This document shows positions 42,816 to 51,572 of a stretch of 64,000 bases of DNA, piece by piece; position 1 is the stretch's first letter, and each line of letters starts with the position of its first letter. The stretch spans positions 1 through 64,000 of the forward strand of contig JAUSLV010000027.1 in the NCBI GenBank assembly GCA_030645495.1, given 5' to 3'. The translations under genes were made by a program, and so were the position numbers. The notes beneath the pieces are model-generated. The model saw only the letters and a list, made by a program, of their open reading frames with translations. It made no database searches and was not told the origin of the DNA. This DNA is from Actinomycetota bacterium. GTDB taxonomy: Bacteria > Actinomycetota > Acidimicrobiia > Acidimicrobiales > Ilumatobacteraceae.

Positions 42816-43520
42816 GTGACAGATCGTTTGGCGTCGACGGCGGAATCGGTCGCAGAGGAGCGGTTCGGGGTGACGCCGGCGCGCATCCAGGCGGCCGGGC
42901 TGTTGCGGCGGCTCGGGCACGCCTTCGTCGGTCATGACGCACCCGATGAGCTGTTCGTGGCGTTGTGTGAGGCGATCGGCCCGCTCGTCGAGCAGCTCGA
43001 GGGTGAGCCGGTCCGGAATCGGTCGTTGATGAGCTTGTCGGGGATGGCCGGGTCGAGCTTGTTCGGGGAGCCACCCGTTGATGGTGAGCGGTTGTCGCAT
43101 TTCCCGGATTGTGTGGTGTCCGGTGCTGCGAATCCGATGGGCACCGCGATCGCGGTGCGCCGCGACGCTGATGACGCCGTCGCGGAGGTGGTGCTGGGCG
43201 CCGCGTTCGAGGGTGCCCCCGGTCGGGCTCATGGTGGGGTCGTGGCCGCGATCTTCGATGACGTGATGGGCTATCAGTTGTCGATCTTGAAGGTGCCGGC
43301 GTTCACCGGGCGGATCGAGATCACCTATCGGGCGCCGACGCCGATCGGGGTGCCGTTGGTGTTCCGCGCCCGGGTCGACAGGCGGGAGGAACGCAAGCTG
43401 CACATGTCCGCGTCGGCACACGCCGACGGTGGGCGGGTGTTGATCGCCGAGGCGACAGCGACGTTCATCATCATTCCTCTGGAACGGTTCGTCCCCGGGT
43501 CTGTGGAGGTGTCGGAGTGA
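42816..43520 (+). CDS. PaaI-type hotdog thioesterase with N-terminal helical extension
   Basis: The product has 234 aa, GTG start with GGAGGG four bases upstream. The hotdog domain lies in the second half: FEGAPGRAHGGVVAAIFDDVMGYQLS is the HGG motif and central helix, followed by GRIEITYRAPTPIGVPLVFRARV. The first 100 residues are helical and not part of the basic fold. It hydrolyses acyl-CoA or another thioester, or in efflux operons a related hydrophobic substrate. It is gene 1 of the seven-gene island operon, and its TGA overlaps the TetR GTG. Confidence 0.82.
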   Translation: MTDRLASTAESVAEERFGVTPARIQAAGLLRRLGHAFVGHDAPDELFVALCEAIGPLVEQLEGEPVRNRSLMSLSGMAGSSLFGEPPVDGERLSHFPDCVVSGAANPMGTAIAVRRDADDAVAEVVLGAAFEGAPGRAHGGVVAAIFDDVMGYQLSILKVPAFTGRIEITYRAPTPIGVPLVFRARVDRREERKLHMSASAHADGGRVLIAEATATFIIIPLERFVPGSVEVSE

Positions 43521-44140
43521 ATCAGTCGTCCACGAACGCGATCCGTCCTTTGCCCGATGATCTGGCCGAGCGGATCGATCTCGCTGCGCAGGTGTTCGCC
43601 GATAACGGGCTCGACGCGACCCGGATCGAGCATTTGGCCAAGGCGACCGGGATCCCGCGAGCGACGCTCTACTACTACTTCCCTGGCAAGGAACACATCC
43701 TCGCTCATCTGCTGTCGCGCACGCTGAGGCAGATGACCGTGAAGTTGTCGGCCGCCGCCGCGGAGCCGGGGACGGGCCGGGAACGCCTCACCCGGCTCGT
43801 ACGCGAGCATCTGGTGTTCATCGGCAGCCACGGGCCGACCTACCGGTTGTTGTTCGCCGAGCTCGGTCGTGCCGCGTCGCTGGTCGACATCGCTGCCGGG
43901 GTCGATCTGGCGATCATGGCGCCGATCCGTGAGGCGCTACGTGACGGCCAGCGCGACGGATCGTTGCGTGTCGACGACATCGGCGCTGCGACTTCGATCG
44001 TCTACGGCGCCGTGCTGATCACAGGCATGCAGCACCTGCTGATCGGGAGCGACCGGCAACTCGAGGACCGCGCGGCGGCGTTGCTCGACGTCATCTTGAG
44101 CGGCATCGGCACAACTCCCAAGCCTCGCCGCAGCCGGTGA
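43517..44140 (+). CDS. TetR-family transcription regulator
   Basis: The product has 207 aa. The N-terminal three-helix domain IDLAAQVFADNGLDATRIEHLAKATGIPRATLYYYFPGKEHILAHLL contains the standard recognition helix (PRATLYYYFPGK). The remaining helices form the ligand domain. It probably represses the operon that contains it by binding the palindrome at 42768-42784. GTG start inside the stop of the preceding gene (GTGA). Confidence 0.92.
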   Translation: MNQSSTNAIRPLPDDLAERIDLAAQVFADNGLDATRIEHLAKATGIPRATLYYYFPGKEHILAHLLSRTLRQMTVKLSAAAAEPGTGRERLTRLVREHLVFIGSHGPTYRLLFAELGRAASLVDIAAGVDLAIMAPIREALRDGQRDGSLRVDDIGAATSIVYGAVLITGMQHLLIGSDRQLEDRAAALLDVILSGIGTTPKPRRSR

Positions 44141-44601
44141 TGAGCGCATCGTTCGACCACTACGACGCCGATATGGCAGCCGGCATCTTGGCCAACCACG
44201 CCCAGATCACGGGACTGCCGGGCTATCTCGGCATCCGCGCCGATGAGGTCGGACCGGGGCGATTGGTGTGTTCGCTCGACGCCCGTGCGGAGCTGCTGAA
44301 CCCGTTCGGGTCGCTCCACGGTGGCGTCGTGTCCGCACTGGTCGACCATGTCCTGGGCGCGGTGGTGTACCCGTTGATCCCTCGGGGCGCATGGGCTGCC
44401 ACGACCGAGTTCAAACTCAACCTGCTCGCCGCCATCTCGACCGGGCAGGTAACAGCCGTCGCCGAGGTCGTGTCCCTCACCCGACGTACCGCGGTGGTTC
44501 GCATCGACGTCAGCAACCTCGATCGCCTGGCCGCGATCGGGCAGGGAACGGTGCTGATCACCCAACCACGAACACCCGAACCAGAAGGGGACGCACGATG
44601 A
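44137..44601 (+). CDS. PaaI-type hotdog thioesterase, single domain
   Basis: The product has 153-154 aa. ELLNPFGSLHGGVVSALVDHVLGAVVYPLI is the active-site helix region and FKLNLLAAISTGQVTAVAEVV the next strand pair. It is paralogous to the first gene of the operon but without the N-terminal extension. Starts at GTG 44137 or ATG 44140. It overlaps TetR upstream by 4 nt and the P450 gene downstream by 4 nt. Confidence 0.85.
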   Translation: MMSASFDHYDADMAAGILANHAQITGLPGYLGIRADEVGPGRLVCSLDARAELLNPFGSLHGGVVSALVDHVLGAVVYPLIPRGAWAATTEFKLNLLAAISTGQVTAVAEVVSLTRRTAVVRIDVSNLDRLAAIGQGTVLITQPRTPEPEGDAR

Positions 44602-45833
44602 CCATCACCGACGACCAGACCCTCGGCACCGCTGATGACGTGTTGGTCAGCCTGTTCAGCGACCCAGCCGTTCGTGCCGATCCGTACCCCGCCTACCGGC
44701 AGCTGCGCGAGACGGCACCGGTGCACCACAGTGCCGTGTTGCCGTTGTGGGTCGCGACTCGCTACGACGACTGCGGCACTGTGCTGCGCGACCCGCGGTT
44801 CGGTAAGAGCGAAGAAGTGCAGCGCATCTTCGGGTCCTCCGCCCAGAGCGCTGATCGGGAGGTGCCGATCATCTCCCGCTACTCGATGTTGCGGATGAAC
44901 CCGCCCGATCACACCCGGATGCGAGGTCTCGTCGCCCGCGAGTTCACCCCCCGACGGGTCGACGAGCTCCGTCCGGCGGTCGCGGCGATGGTCGATGAGA
45001 TCCTCGATCAGCTCGCCGACGCCGGCGGCGGTGACATCATGGACCTGCTTGCGTTCCCGTTGCCGGTGCGGGTGATCGGCGAACTGCTCGGTGTTCCCGT
45101 CGAGGACCGGGAACAGTTTCGGTGGATCGTGCGTGACGCAGCCGGCGCGTTGGAGCCGATGGCGAGCGCGGAGACGATCGCCGCTGCGGAGGCGGCGAGC
45201 AACACGATGAACGGCTACTTCCGCTCGCTGATCGCCGAACGGCGGAACAGGCCGTCCGATGATCTGATCGGCGCGCTAATCGGGGTCCGTGACGGTAGTG
45301 ACCGACTGTCCGAGGACGAGTTGGTGGCCACGATCGTGCTGTTGTTCGCCGCCGGGTTCGAGACCACCACCAACCTGATCGGCAACGGGATGATCAGCCT
45401 GCTCCGCAATCCCGACCAGATGCGGCTGCTGCGGGACGACCCGACCCGCGGGCACGGCGCAGTGGAGGAGATGTTGCGCTACGAAGGCTCGGTCCAGTTG
45501 GACGCACGTACCGCTCTCGAGGACGCCGACATCGCCGGTCACCACATCGAAGCCGGCCAGGTGGTGCTGACGTTGCTCGGCGCCGCGAACCGCGACCCCG
45601 ACCGCTACCACGATCCGGACCGTTTCGACATCACCCGCACCGGCACCCAGCACCTCAGCTTCGCCGCCGGTATCCACTATTGCCTTGGCGCTCCCTTGGC
45701 CCGCCTCGAAGGCGAAGTTGTGTTCGAACGGCTCCTCGCCCGGTTCCCCGACATCGCCGGCGAGACCATCCCGGTCTGGCGTCCGAGCCTCACCCTGCGC
45801 GGGTTGGAGACGTTGCAGATGAGTGTCCGGTGA
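44598..45833 (+). CDS. Cytochrome P450
   Basis: The product has 411 aa. I-helix LLFAAGFETTTNL (acid and Thr for oxygen activation), K-helix EEMLRYE (E-x-x-R), and heme ligand Cys362 in FAAGIHYCLGAPLARLE. The second position of the heme loop is Ala-Ala rather than the usual Gly-x-Gly, which some bacterial CYP families allow. It is soluble, with no anchor, so it needs external ferredoxin and reductase; none is encoded in the island. Substrate unknown: hydroxylation of a hydrophobic compound is expected. Confidence 0.94.
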   Translation: MTITDDQTLGTADDVLVSLFSDPAVRADPYPAYRQLRETAPVHHSAVLPLWVATRYDDCGTVLRDPRFGKSEEVQRIFGSSAQSADREVPIISRYSMLRMNPPDHTRMRGLVAREFTPRRVDELRPAVAAMVDEILDQLADAGGGDIMDLLAFPLPVRVIGELLGVPVEDREQFRWIVRDAAGALEPMASAETIAAAEAASNTMNGYFRSLIAERRNRPSDDLIGALIGVRDGSDRLSEDELVATIVLLFAAGFETTTNLIGNGMISLLRNPDQMRLLRDDPTRGHGAVEEMLRYEGSVQLDARTALEDADIAGHHIEAGQVVLTLLGAANRDPDRYHDPDRFDITRTGTQHLSFAAGIHYCLGAPLARLEGEVVFERLLARFPDIAGETIPVWRPSLTLRGLETLQMSVR

Positions 45834-47389
45834 CCACGACGGTAACGGCGGGGCAGATGCCCGAGCTGACGCACCGTGAACGCACGATCGTCATCGTCGG
45901 GTTGATGACCGGTCTGCTGCTCGCCGCGCTCGACCAGACGATCGTGTCGACCGCGCTGCCGACGATCGTCGGCGAGTTCGGCGGCATCAATCACCTGTCG
46001 TGGGTCGTCACCGCCTACCTGTTGGCGTCCACGGCGAGCATGCCGTTGTGGGGGAAGATCTCCGACCTCTACGGCCGCAAACGCATCTACCAGACGGCGA
46101 TCGTGCTGTTCCTGATCGCGTCGATGTTGTGTGGCCTGGCACAGTCGTTGTGGCAGCTGATCGCGTTCCGTGGCCTGCAGGGCATCGGTGGTGGCGGGTT
46201 GATGTCACTCACCTTCACCATCGTCGGTGACATCGTCCCACCACGAGAGCGTGGCCGCTACACCGGCTACCTGACCGGCACCTTCGCGCTGGCCAGCGTG
46301 CTCGGTCCGCTGATCGGGGGTGTGCTCACCGATCACTTCTCATGGCGCTGGGTGTTCTACGTCAACATCCCGATCGGGATCGTCGCCCTGTTCGTCACCG
46401 GTGTCGTGTTGCGTCTCCCGTTCCGTCGAGCAGAGCACCGCCTGGACTTCACCGGCTCCGGGTTGCTGGTGCTGTCGGTGGTGGCGTTGCTGTTGGCCAC
46501 CGTGTGGGCCAGCGACGAGTACGGGTGGGGCTCACCGGTCACCGTCGGGCTCTACGGGGTGTCCATTGTCGCCGCGACCGTGTTCGTCTGGTGGGAACGG
46601 CGAGTCGCCGAACCGGTGATCCCGTTGCGGATGTTCAACCGGCCGGGTTTCAGTTCATCGGTGGCGATGGCATTCCTCGCCGGTGCGGCGATGTTCGGAG
46701 CGATCGTCTACCTGCCGTTGTTCTTCCAAGGCGTCCAGGGTCAACAGGCCACCAACGCCGGGCTGCTGCTGCTCCCCCTGATGCTGGCGTTGATGGTTGC
46801 GTCGCTCGTGGTCGGTCGGCTGACCACACGCACCGGCCGCTACAAGATCTTCCCGATCATCGGCACGATCGTCGCCGCCGCCGGACTGTGGCTGCTGTCC
46901 ACCATGGACCCGGCCACCGGCCGCGTCGCGTCATCGATGTGGATGATCGTGCTCGGCCTCGGAGTCGGCGCAACCCTGTCGGTGCTCACCATCGCCGTGC
47001 AGAACGCGGTCGAGATGCGCGACCTCGGCGCCGGCACCGCGTCGGTCAACTTCTTCCGCACCCTCGGCTCCACCATCGGGGTCGCCGTGTTCGGCACGAT
47101 CCTCACGAGTCGCCTCGACACCGACCTCGCCGACCGGCTCGTCGGTGTCGACCTGCCGCCCGGTGTCACCGCCGACACCCTCGCCCGCAGCCCGCGAGCC
47201 ATCGCCGCGCTCCCCGAACCCCTCCACAGCGCGGCGACCGGTGCGCTCTCGGCATCGATCACCACCGTGTTCGCCGTCGCCGCCGTCGTGATGGTCGGCG
47301 CGTTCGTGATCTCGATCCGCATGCGCGAGCTCCCGTTGCGCGACCTGGCCGCGATGACATCCCAGGCACCGATCGTCGAGCCCGCATGA
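45830..47389 (+). CDS. MFS drug transporter, DHA2/EmrB-QacA type (14 TM)
   Basis: The product has 519 aa. LDQTIVSTALPTIVGEFGG is the DHA2 motif D1, WGKISDLYGRKR motif A, and LTGTFALASVLGPLIGGVLTDHFSWRWVFYVNIPIG motif C. It is a proton-driven exporter of drugs or hydrophobic metabolites. GTG start overlapping the P450 stop. One of two exporters in the operon. Confidence 0.93.
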   Translation: MTTTVTAGQMPELTHRERTIVIVGLMTGLLLAALDQTIVSTALPTIVGEFGGINHLSWVVTAYLLASTASMPLWGKISDLYGRKRIYQTAIVLFLIASMLCGLAQSLWQLIAFRGLQGIGGGGLMSLTFTIVGDIVPPRERGRYTGYLTGTFALASVLGPLIGGVLTDHFSWRWVFYVNIPIGIVALFVTGVVLRLPFRRAEHRLDFTGSGLLVLSVVALLLATVWASDEYGWGSPVTVGLYGVSIVAATVFVWWERRVAEPVIPLRMFNRPGFSSSVAMAFLAGAAMFGAIVYLPLFFQGVQGQQATNAGLLLLPLMLALMVASLVVGRLTTRTGRYKIFPIIGTIVAAAGLWLLSTMDPATGRVASSMWMIVLGLGVGATLSVLTIAVQNAVEMRDLGAGTASVNFFRTLGSTIGVAVFGTILTSRLDTDLADRLVGVDLPPGVTADTLARSPRAIAALPEPLHSAATGALSASITTVFAVAAVVMVGAFVISIRMRELPLRDLAAMTSQAPIVEPA

Positions 47390-48309
47390 GCTTTCGCCAA
47401 TCCAACGTCGTCACCGGCCACCACGGTGTCAGCCTCGTCGCCGACCTCTACCCCCAAACCTCCACCGAGAAGCCGTCGGTGATCCTGCTCCACGGGGGCG
47501 GACAGAACCGCCACGCCTGGGCCAAGGCTGCCCGCACCATCCACGCCGCCGGACACCACGTCGTCGCCTACGACAGCCGCGGACACGGCGACAGCAGCTG
47601 GGACCCCGCCGGCCGCTACGACACCGAAGACCTCGCCTACGACCTGCTCGCCGTACGCGAACGATATTGCGGGCGGCGCCCCGCGGTGGCCGTCGGCGCG
47701 TCAATCGGCGGCATGACGATCCTCAACGCGCACCGCATCGCCCCACCGCGCCTGTGGGCGGGCGTCGTGCTCGTCGACGTCACCCCCCGCATGGAAATCG
47801 ACGGAGCCCGACGAGTCGTGAAATTCATGTCGGCCCACCCCGACGGATTCGCCACCCTGCACGACGCCGGCGACGTGATCGCCGCCTACAACCCCCACCG
47901 GCCCCGACCCGACAACTTCGACGGACTCACCAAAGTGCTCCGCCAACGCAACGACGGCCGCTGGGTGTGGCGCTGGGACCCGGCATTCATCACCTCCAAG
48001 GTCGACGTCATGCGCGCCGACCCCGCCAACAGCGAACAACGCTTCCGACAGATGGCCGACCAACTCCTCGACGGCGCCCGCCGCATCACCGCCCCCACAC
48101 TCCTCGTCCGCGGAGCGATGTCCGACCTGGTCAGCCCCGACACCGTCGACGAGTTCCTCACCGCCGTCCCCCACGCCCACGCAGTCGACGTGTCCGACAC
48201 CGGGCACATGGTCGCTGGCGACGACAACGACGCCTTCACCACCGCCGTGCTCGCCTTCCTCGACCGCATACCCCCGATCCCCCAACCCAGACAGGCCCCC
48301 ACACGATGA
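47386..48309 (+). CDS. Alpha/beta hydrolase
   Basis: The product has 307 aa. ILLHGGGQNRHAW (oxyanion), AYDSRGHGDSSW, nucleophile elbow VAVGASIGGMTIL, acid Asp in LLVRGAMSDLVSP, His in SDTGHMVAGDD. Relatives hydrolyse esters, epoxides or C-C bonds. In this operon it probably acts on the same compound as the P450. Both ends overlap neighbours by 4 nt. Confidence 0.9.
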   Translation: MSFRQSNVVTGHHGVSLVADLYPQTSTEKPSVILLHGGGQNRHAWAKAARTIHAAGHHVVAYDSRGHGDSSWDPAGRYDTEDLAYDLLAVRERYCGRRPAVAVGASIGGMTILNAHRIAPPRLWAGVVLVDVTPRMEIDGARRVVKFMSAHPDGFATLHDAGDVIAAYNPHRPRPDNFDGLTKVLRQRNDGRWVWRWDPAFITSKVDVMRADPANSEQRFRQMADQLLDGARRITAPTLLVRGAMSDLVSPDTVDEFLTAVPHAHAVDVSDTGHMVAGDDNDAFTTAVLAFLDRIPPIPQPRQAPTR

Positions 48310-49880
48310 GCTCCCACCTACCCGACCACGCGGTGCTGCTCGACCCGGTCGATCCGCACACCGACGACGAAGCCGTCGCCGACGCCCGACAACGACGCCT
48401 CATCCTGATCACAATGTGCGTCTCGCTGGTCGCCGTGATCGCCTCGTCGTCCGGGCTCAACGTCGCCCAACAAGCACTCGCGGCCGACATCGGCGCATCG
48501 CAAAGCCAACTGCTGTGGATCATCAACGGCTACACCCTCGCCCTCGCCGCGCTCCTCATGCCCATCGGCGCGATCGGCGACCGATGGGGCCGCAAACCCG
48601 TCCTCGTCAGCGGGCTCGTCCTGTTCGCCGCCGCCAACCTCGCCTCCGCGTTCGCGACCAGCCCCGAACCACTCATCGCGCTGCGCATCGTCGCCGGCCT
48701 CGCCGCGGCGATGATCATGCCCGTCACCCTGTCGGTCATCACCACCAGCTTCCCCGCCCACGAACGCGCCAAAGCAATCGGCACCTGGGCCGGCGTCGCC
48801 GGCGCCGGCGGCATCATCGGACTGTTCGCGTCCGCAGCGATCATCGACAACGTCACCTGGCCATGGGTGTTCTCCGTCCCCGTCACCCTCGCCGCCGTCT
48901 CACTCATCGCGACACTGTTCGTCGTCCCCCACTCCCGCGAACACATCGAGACCGGCTTCGACATCGCCGGCGCAGTCCTGTCCGCGCTCGCCGTCGGCGG
49001 CCTCGTGCTCGCCATCCAAGAAGGCCCCGAACGCGGCTGGACCGCCACCATCACCATCACCGGGTTCCTCATCGGTATCGCCGCCGCCGTCGGGTTCGTC
49101 CTCGTCGAGCTCCACCGCGAGCACCCGTTGCTCGATGTTCGCCTGTTCCGCAACGAAGGCCTCACCACCGGCTCCGTCAACCTGTTCGTCGTCTTCGCGC
49201 TGATGTTCGCCCTGTTCCTGATCCTGATCCAGTTCCTCCAAGCAGTGCTCGGCTACACAGCCCTACGCGCAGCCACCGGCCTGCTCCCGATGGCCATCAT
49301 GATGATGCCCCTATCGACGGTCGCGCCGACCATCGCCCACAAGGTCGGCTACCGGCGCACCGTCGTGACCGGCATGCTCACCCTCGCCGCCGGCCTCACC
49401 CTGCTCGCGTTGCTCGCCGACGTAGACCGCGGCTACCTGTCCGTCCTACCCGGCCTCCTCCTCATCGGCGCCGGCGTCGGCCTCGCGATGAGCCCGTCCA
49501 CCACCGCCATCACCTCGTCGCTCACCGAAGACAAACAAGGCGTCGCCTCCGCGCTCAATGACACCGTCCGCGAGATCGGCGCCGCAATGGGCCTCGCCCT
49601 CATCGGCTCCGTCCTCAACTCCCAATTCCGCACCAACATCACCGACGTCGCCAACACCTACCCACCCGAAATCGCGGCCCGCATCAAAGAAGGCATCGGC
49701 GGCGCACTCAGCTCCGCCGCACAACTCGGACCCGAAGGACAACCCCTCGTCACCGCCGCCCGCAACGCCTACGTCGACGGCATGAAACCCGCACTCCTCA
49801 TCGCCGCCGGCCTCGCCGTCGCCGCCGCCGCCTACACCGCCTACACCGGCCTACGCGCACGGCAGGCGACCAGCGCGTAA
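48306..49880 (+). CDS. MFS transporter, DHA2 type (14 TM), second copy
   Basis: The product has 524 aa. SSSGLNVAQQALAADIGASQSQLLWIINGYTLALAALLMPIGAIGDRWGRKPVL holds motifs D1 and A, and GTWAGVAGAGGIIGLFASAAIIDNVTWPWVFSVPV motif C. It is clearly diverged from the first exporter, so the two probably have different substrates or directions. Last gene of the operon, followed by a hairpin terminator. Confidence 0.92.
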   Translation: MSSHLPDHAVLLDPVDPHTDDEAVADARQRRLILITMCVSLVAVIASSSGLNVAQQALAADIGASQSQLLWIINGYTLALAALLMPIGAIGDRWGRKPVLVSGLVLFAAANLASAFATSPEPLIALRIVAGLAAAMIMPVTLSVITTSFPAHERAKAIGTWAGVAGAGGIIGLFASAAIIDNVTWPWVFSVPVTLAAVSLIATLFVVPHSREHIETGFDIAGAVLSALAVGGLVLAIQEGPERGWTATITITGFLIGIAAAVGFVLVELHREHPLLDVRLFRNEGLTTGSVNLFVVFALMFALFLILIQFLQAVLGYTALRAATGLLPMAIMMMPLSTVAPTIAHKVGYRRTVVTGMLTLAAGLTLLALLADVDRGYLSVLPGLLLIGAGVGLAMSPSTTAITSSLTEDKQGVASALNDTVREIGAAMGLALIGSVLNSQFRTNITDVANTYPPEIAARIKEGIGGALSSAAQLGPEGQPLVTAARNAYVDGMKPALLIAAGLAVAAAAYTAYTGLRARQATSA

Positions 49881-49896
49881 ACCTCGGATGAGTCAG

Positions 49897-49922
49897 CTGG
49901 GTGGCCGGTGCGGGCCACCCAG
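49897..49922 (+). terminator. Terminator of the island operon
   Basis: A perfect 10-bp stem (CTGGGTGGCC / GGCCACCCAG) with a 6-nt loop lies 17 bp after the stop of the last MFS gene. There is no T run. The position fits termination of the seven-gene transcript. Confidence 0.75.
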
Positions 49923-50415
49923 TTCGATCGAGAGTTCAGCCGTTCCGCCGAACCACGCGGGGTCAGTGGCGAGTAGGGGCGCTGCCCCGGCAATCCGCAA
50001 CGCCTACGACCCCAGATCTCGTCCAAAGGCACTCTGCGTTGAAAGATCAAGCCGACATCGACGCGGTCTTCTACAAGGGCTGCCGACGACGCTCCGGCGT
50101 CAACGGAGCCTTCGTTGATCGTTGTCTGACTGTCATCACATTGCTGCCAAGCAACGCGTGACCGATCGTTGTTGTGCACCGCGTGGTGGCGCACCGCTCA
50201 CAAGAGCCTGTGCAACGAGTTGTTGCACAACCTTCGACGAGACCGTGCATCCCCGCCTTGCCCAGTCCTGTTCCATGCGTTCGACCTGCTCAGCGAGCGG
50301 CGAGTTCCTCGTCCGGCTGCCCCGAACATGACCTCGCTCGAACGAGAGATGGACAACTGGGTAGTCGGATGAGCCCGATAGTCCAACAGTTACCATGTCT
50401 GAGCTGGTCCTTCTT
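49923..50415. other. Gene-free right end of the island
   Basis: About 490 bp without a recognisable gene. Short open frames on both strands look like neither transposase nor integrase. The only structure seen is the GACCTGCTCAGC (50283-50294) and GATGGACAACT (50348-50358) pair that repeats the left end. It may be a decayed recombinase region plus attachment-site arm. Confidence 0.5.
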
Positions 50416-50416
50416 G

Positions 50417-50489
50417 CGCCCCCGGGAGGAATCGAACCTACGACCTGCGGTTTAGGAAACCGTTGCTCTATCCACTGAGCTACGGAGGC
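50417..50489 (-). tRNA. tRNA-Arg (anticodon CCT)
   Basis: The minus strand folds as a tRNA: acceptor GCCTCCG / CGGGGGC with one U-G pair, D arm GCTCAGTGGATAGAGC, anticodon arm CGGTTTCCTAAACCG with anticodon CCT, T loop TTCGATT, discriminator G, no encoded CCA. The T stem GTAGG/CCTCC has one mismatch, while the displaced copy at 40998-41040 pairs fully. It is therefore likely that this gene's 3' end came with the island. Confidence 0.95.
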
Positions 50490-50643
50490 ATCGTGCGCGA
50501 GCAGGCTAACGGGCCGAACCGGAGGCTCCAGAACCCTTCGCCCTGCCGGCTGATTGGACGTGCGTCGAACAGGGAGACGTTCGGGAAACCATGAGGTGGT
50601 GACACGATCGTCCCACAGGTTTCCGGACCAGGCTGCGCCAGGG

Positions 50644-51306
50644 TCAGCCGATGCGGGTGTGGATCACATGGGTGGTGTTCTGCCAGCCCCAGGTCTCGAG
50701 CGTGTTCGCATCGCGGAACGTGTAGTAGGTGGTCTCGCCCGACTGCAACTGGATCTGGGTGCAGCCCAGCGGACCACACCACTCATCCGTGTGATCGGTG
50801 ATGTTGAATCGGATCTCACCGGGTTGAACGACATACCACGTGCCTGCGATGTAGATCTGAGGTCCGCTGCTGTAGAAGGTCTGGGTGAAGCCGCCGCCCG
50901 GTTGCAGAACGGTCTCCACCGTGGCCGGGTTGCCGAGGATGTCGGTGGCCGACCCGCGCCAGATACCGGCCAACGAAGGCGGCGGCTGAGTGGCAGGCGT
51001 CGTCGCCGCTGTCGTCACCAGCGGGGCCGTGACGACAGCGGTCGTCGGCGCATCGACCGTGCCGAGTGTGCTGTCCGGGGAGGTGACAACGACCGTGTTG
51101 TCGTGCGTCGGCACGGTGGCCGTCGATCCGCTGTCGTTGCCTGCTGCGAACACGCCGACACCGACACCGACCACCGCCAGGGCGGCCACTGCACCGAGCA
51201 ACCATTGCGCTCCGGGCTGCATTCGCCCGCGGGGCAATTTCGACGGCGCGGGTGGTGCCGGCACCTGACCGATCGGCGGCGGAAGGGGTGACCCGCTGGT
51301 GTTCAT
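50644..51306 (-). CDS. Single-pass membrane protein with extracellular domain, 220 aa
   Basis: The family is not recognised. A Pro-rich cytoplasmic N-terminus, one TM (WLLGAVAALAVVGVGVGVFAAG, about 35-56), a Thr/Val-rich linker, then a beta-rich extracellular domain (LAGIWRGSATDILGNPATVETVLQPGGGFTQTFY ... WYVVQPGEIRFNI) with two cysteines in WCGPLGC. The ectodomain recalls lipocalin-like DUFs that bind small molecules. GAGGAGG lies nine bases before the ATG at 51306. Confidence 0.65.
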   Translation of the reverse strand: MNTSGSPLPPPIGQVPAPPAPSKLPRGRMQPGAQWLLGAVAALAVVGVGVGVFAAGNDSGSTATVPTHDNTVVVTSPDSTLGTVDAPTTAVVTAPLVTTAATTPATQPPPSLAGIWRGSATDILGNPATVETVLQPGGGFTQTFYSSGPQIYIAGTWYVVQPGEIRFNITDHTDEWCGPLGCTQIQLQSGETTYYTFRDANTLETWGWQNTTHVIHTRIG

Positions 51307-51572
51307 CGAACACCTCCTCGTTCGGGAAGCAGGGTTCCCGTCAGTCGGGCCCTGTCTCGACAGTAAGCCCGGCCCGCCTGGGTCGCCAGCCCCTGCAAGG
51401 TGATTGCGGGCACACTCTGAGCGTTCGGTCGGGCGCGATGCGTGACGATAGCGATTGCCGAGCAGGCAAGGCGGTGCACCACAGCCGCTCGACCTCGTGT
51501 TGTACGCCGCGCACACCCACCGGCTCCATCTGCAAGAGTGCGGCACCACTTCGCCACCGATAGGAACGTGCC

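Larger units (their letters stand above)
40998..50458. mobile_element. Genomic island integrated at tRNA-Arg(CCT)
   Basis: The 9.4-kb segment starts at the 3' end of an intact tRNA-Arg and ends at the displaced 43-bp copy. Cargo: MarR-Usp (minus) and a divergent seven-gene operon (plus). Short sequences GACCTGCTCAGC and GATGGACAA recur 65 bp apart near both ends. No recombinase, relaxase, phage or replication gene is visible, so the island is either non-autonomous, mobilised in trans, or has lost its integrase. The gap of 220 bp at the left end and 490 bp at the right end may hold decayed remnants. Confidence 0.82.

Noticed and set aside
49923-50415. Small genes on both strands (for example 50136-50396 minus)
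   Set aside because: No recognisable family, poor ribosome sites and overlapping frames; treated as gene-free.
50584-50624. GGAAACC/GGTTTCC as terminator of the 50644-51306 gene
   Set aside because: A 7-bp stem with a 27-nt loop is weak and could occur by chance.
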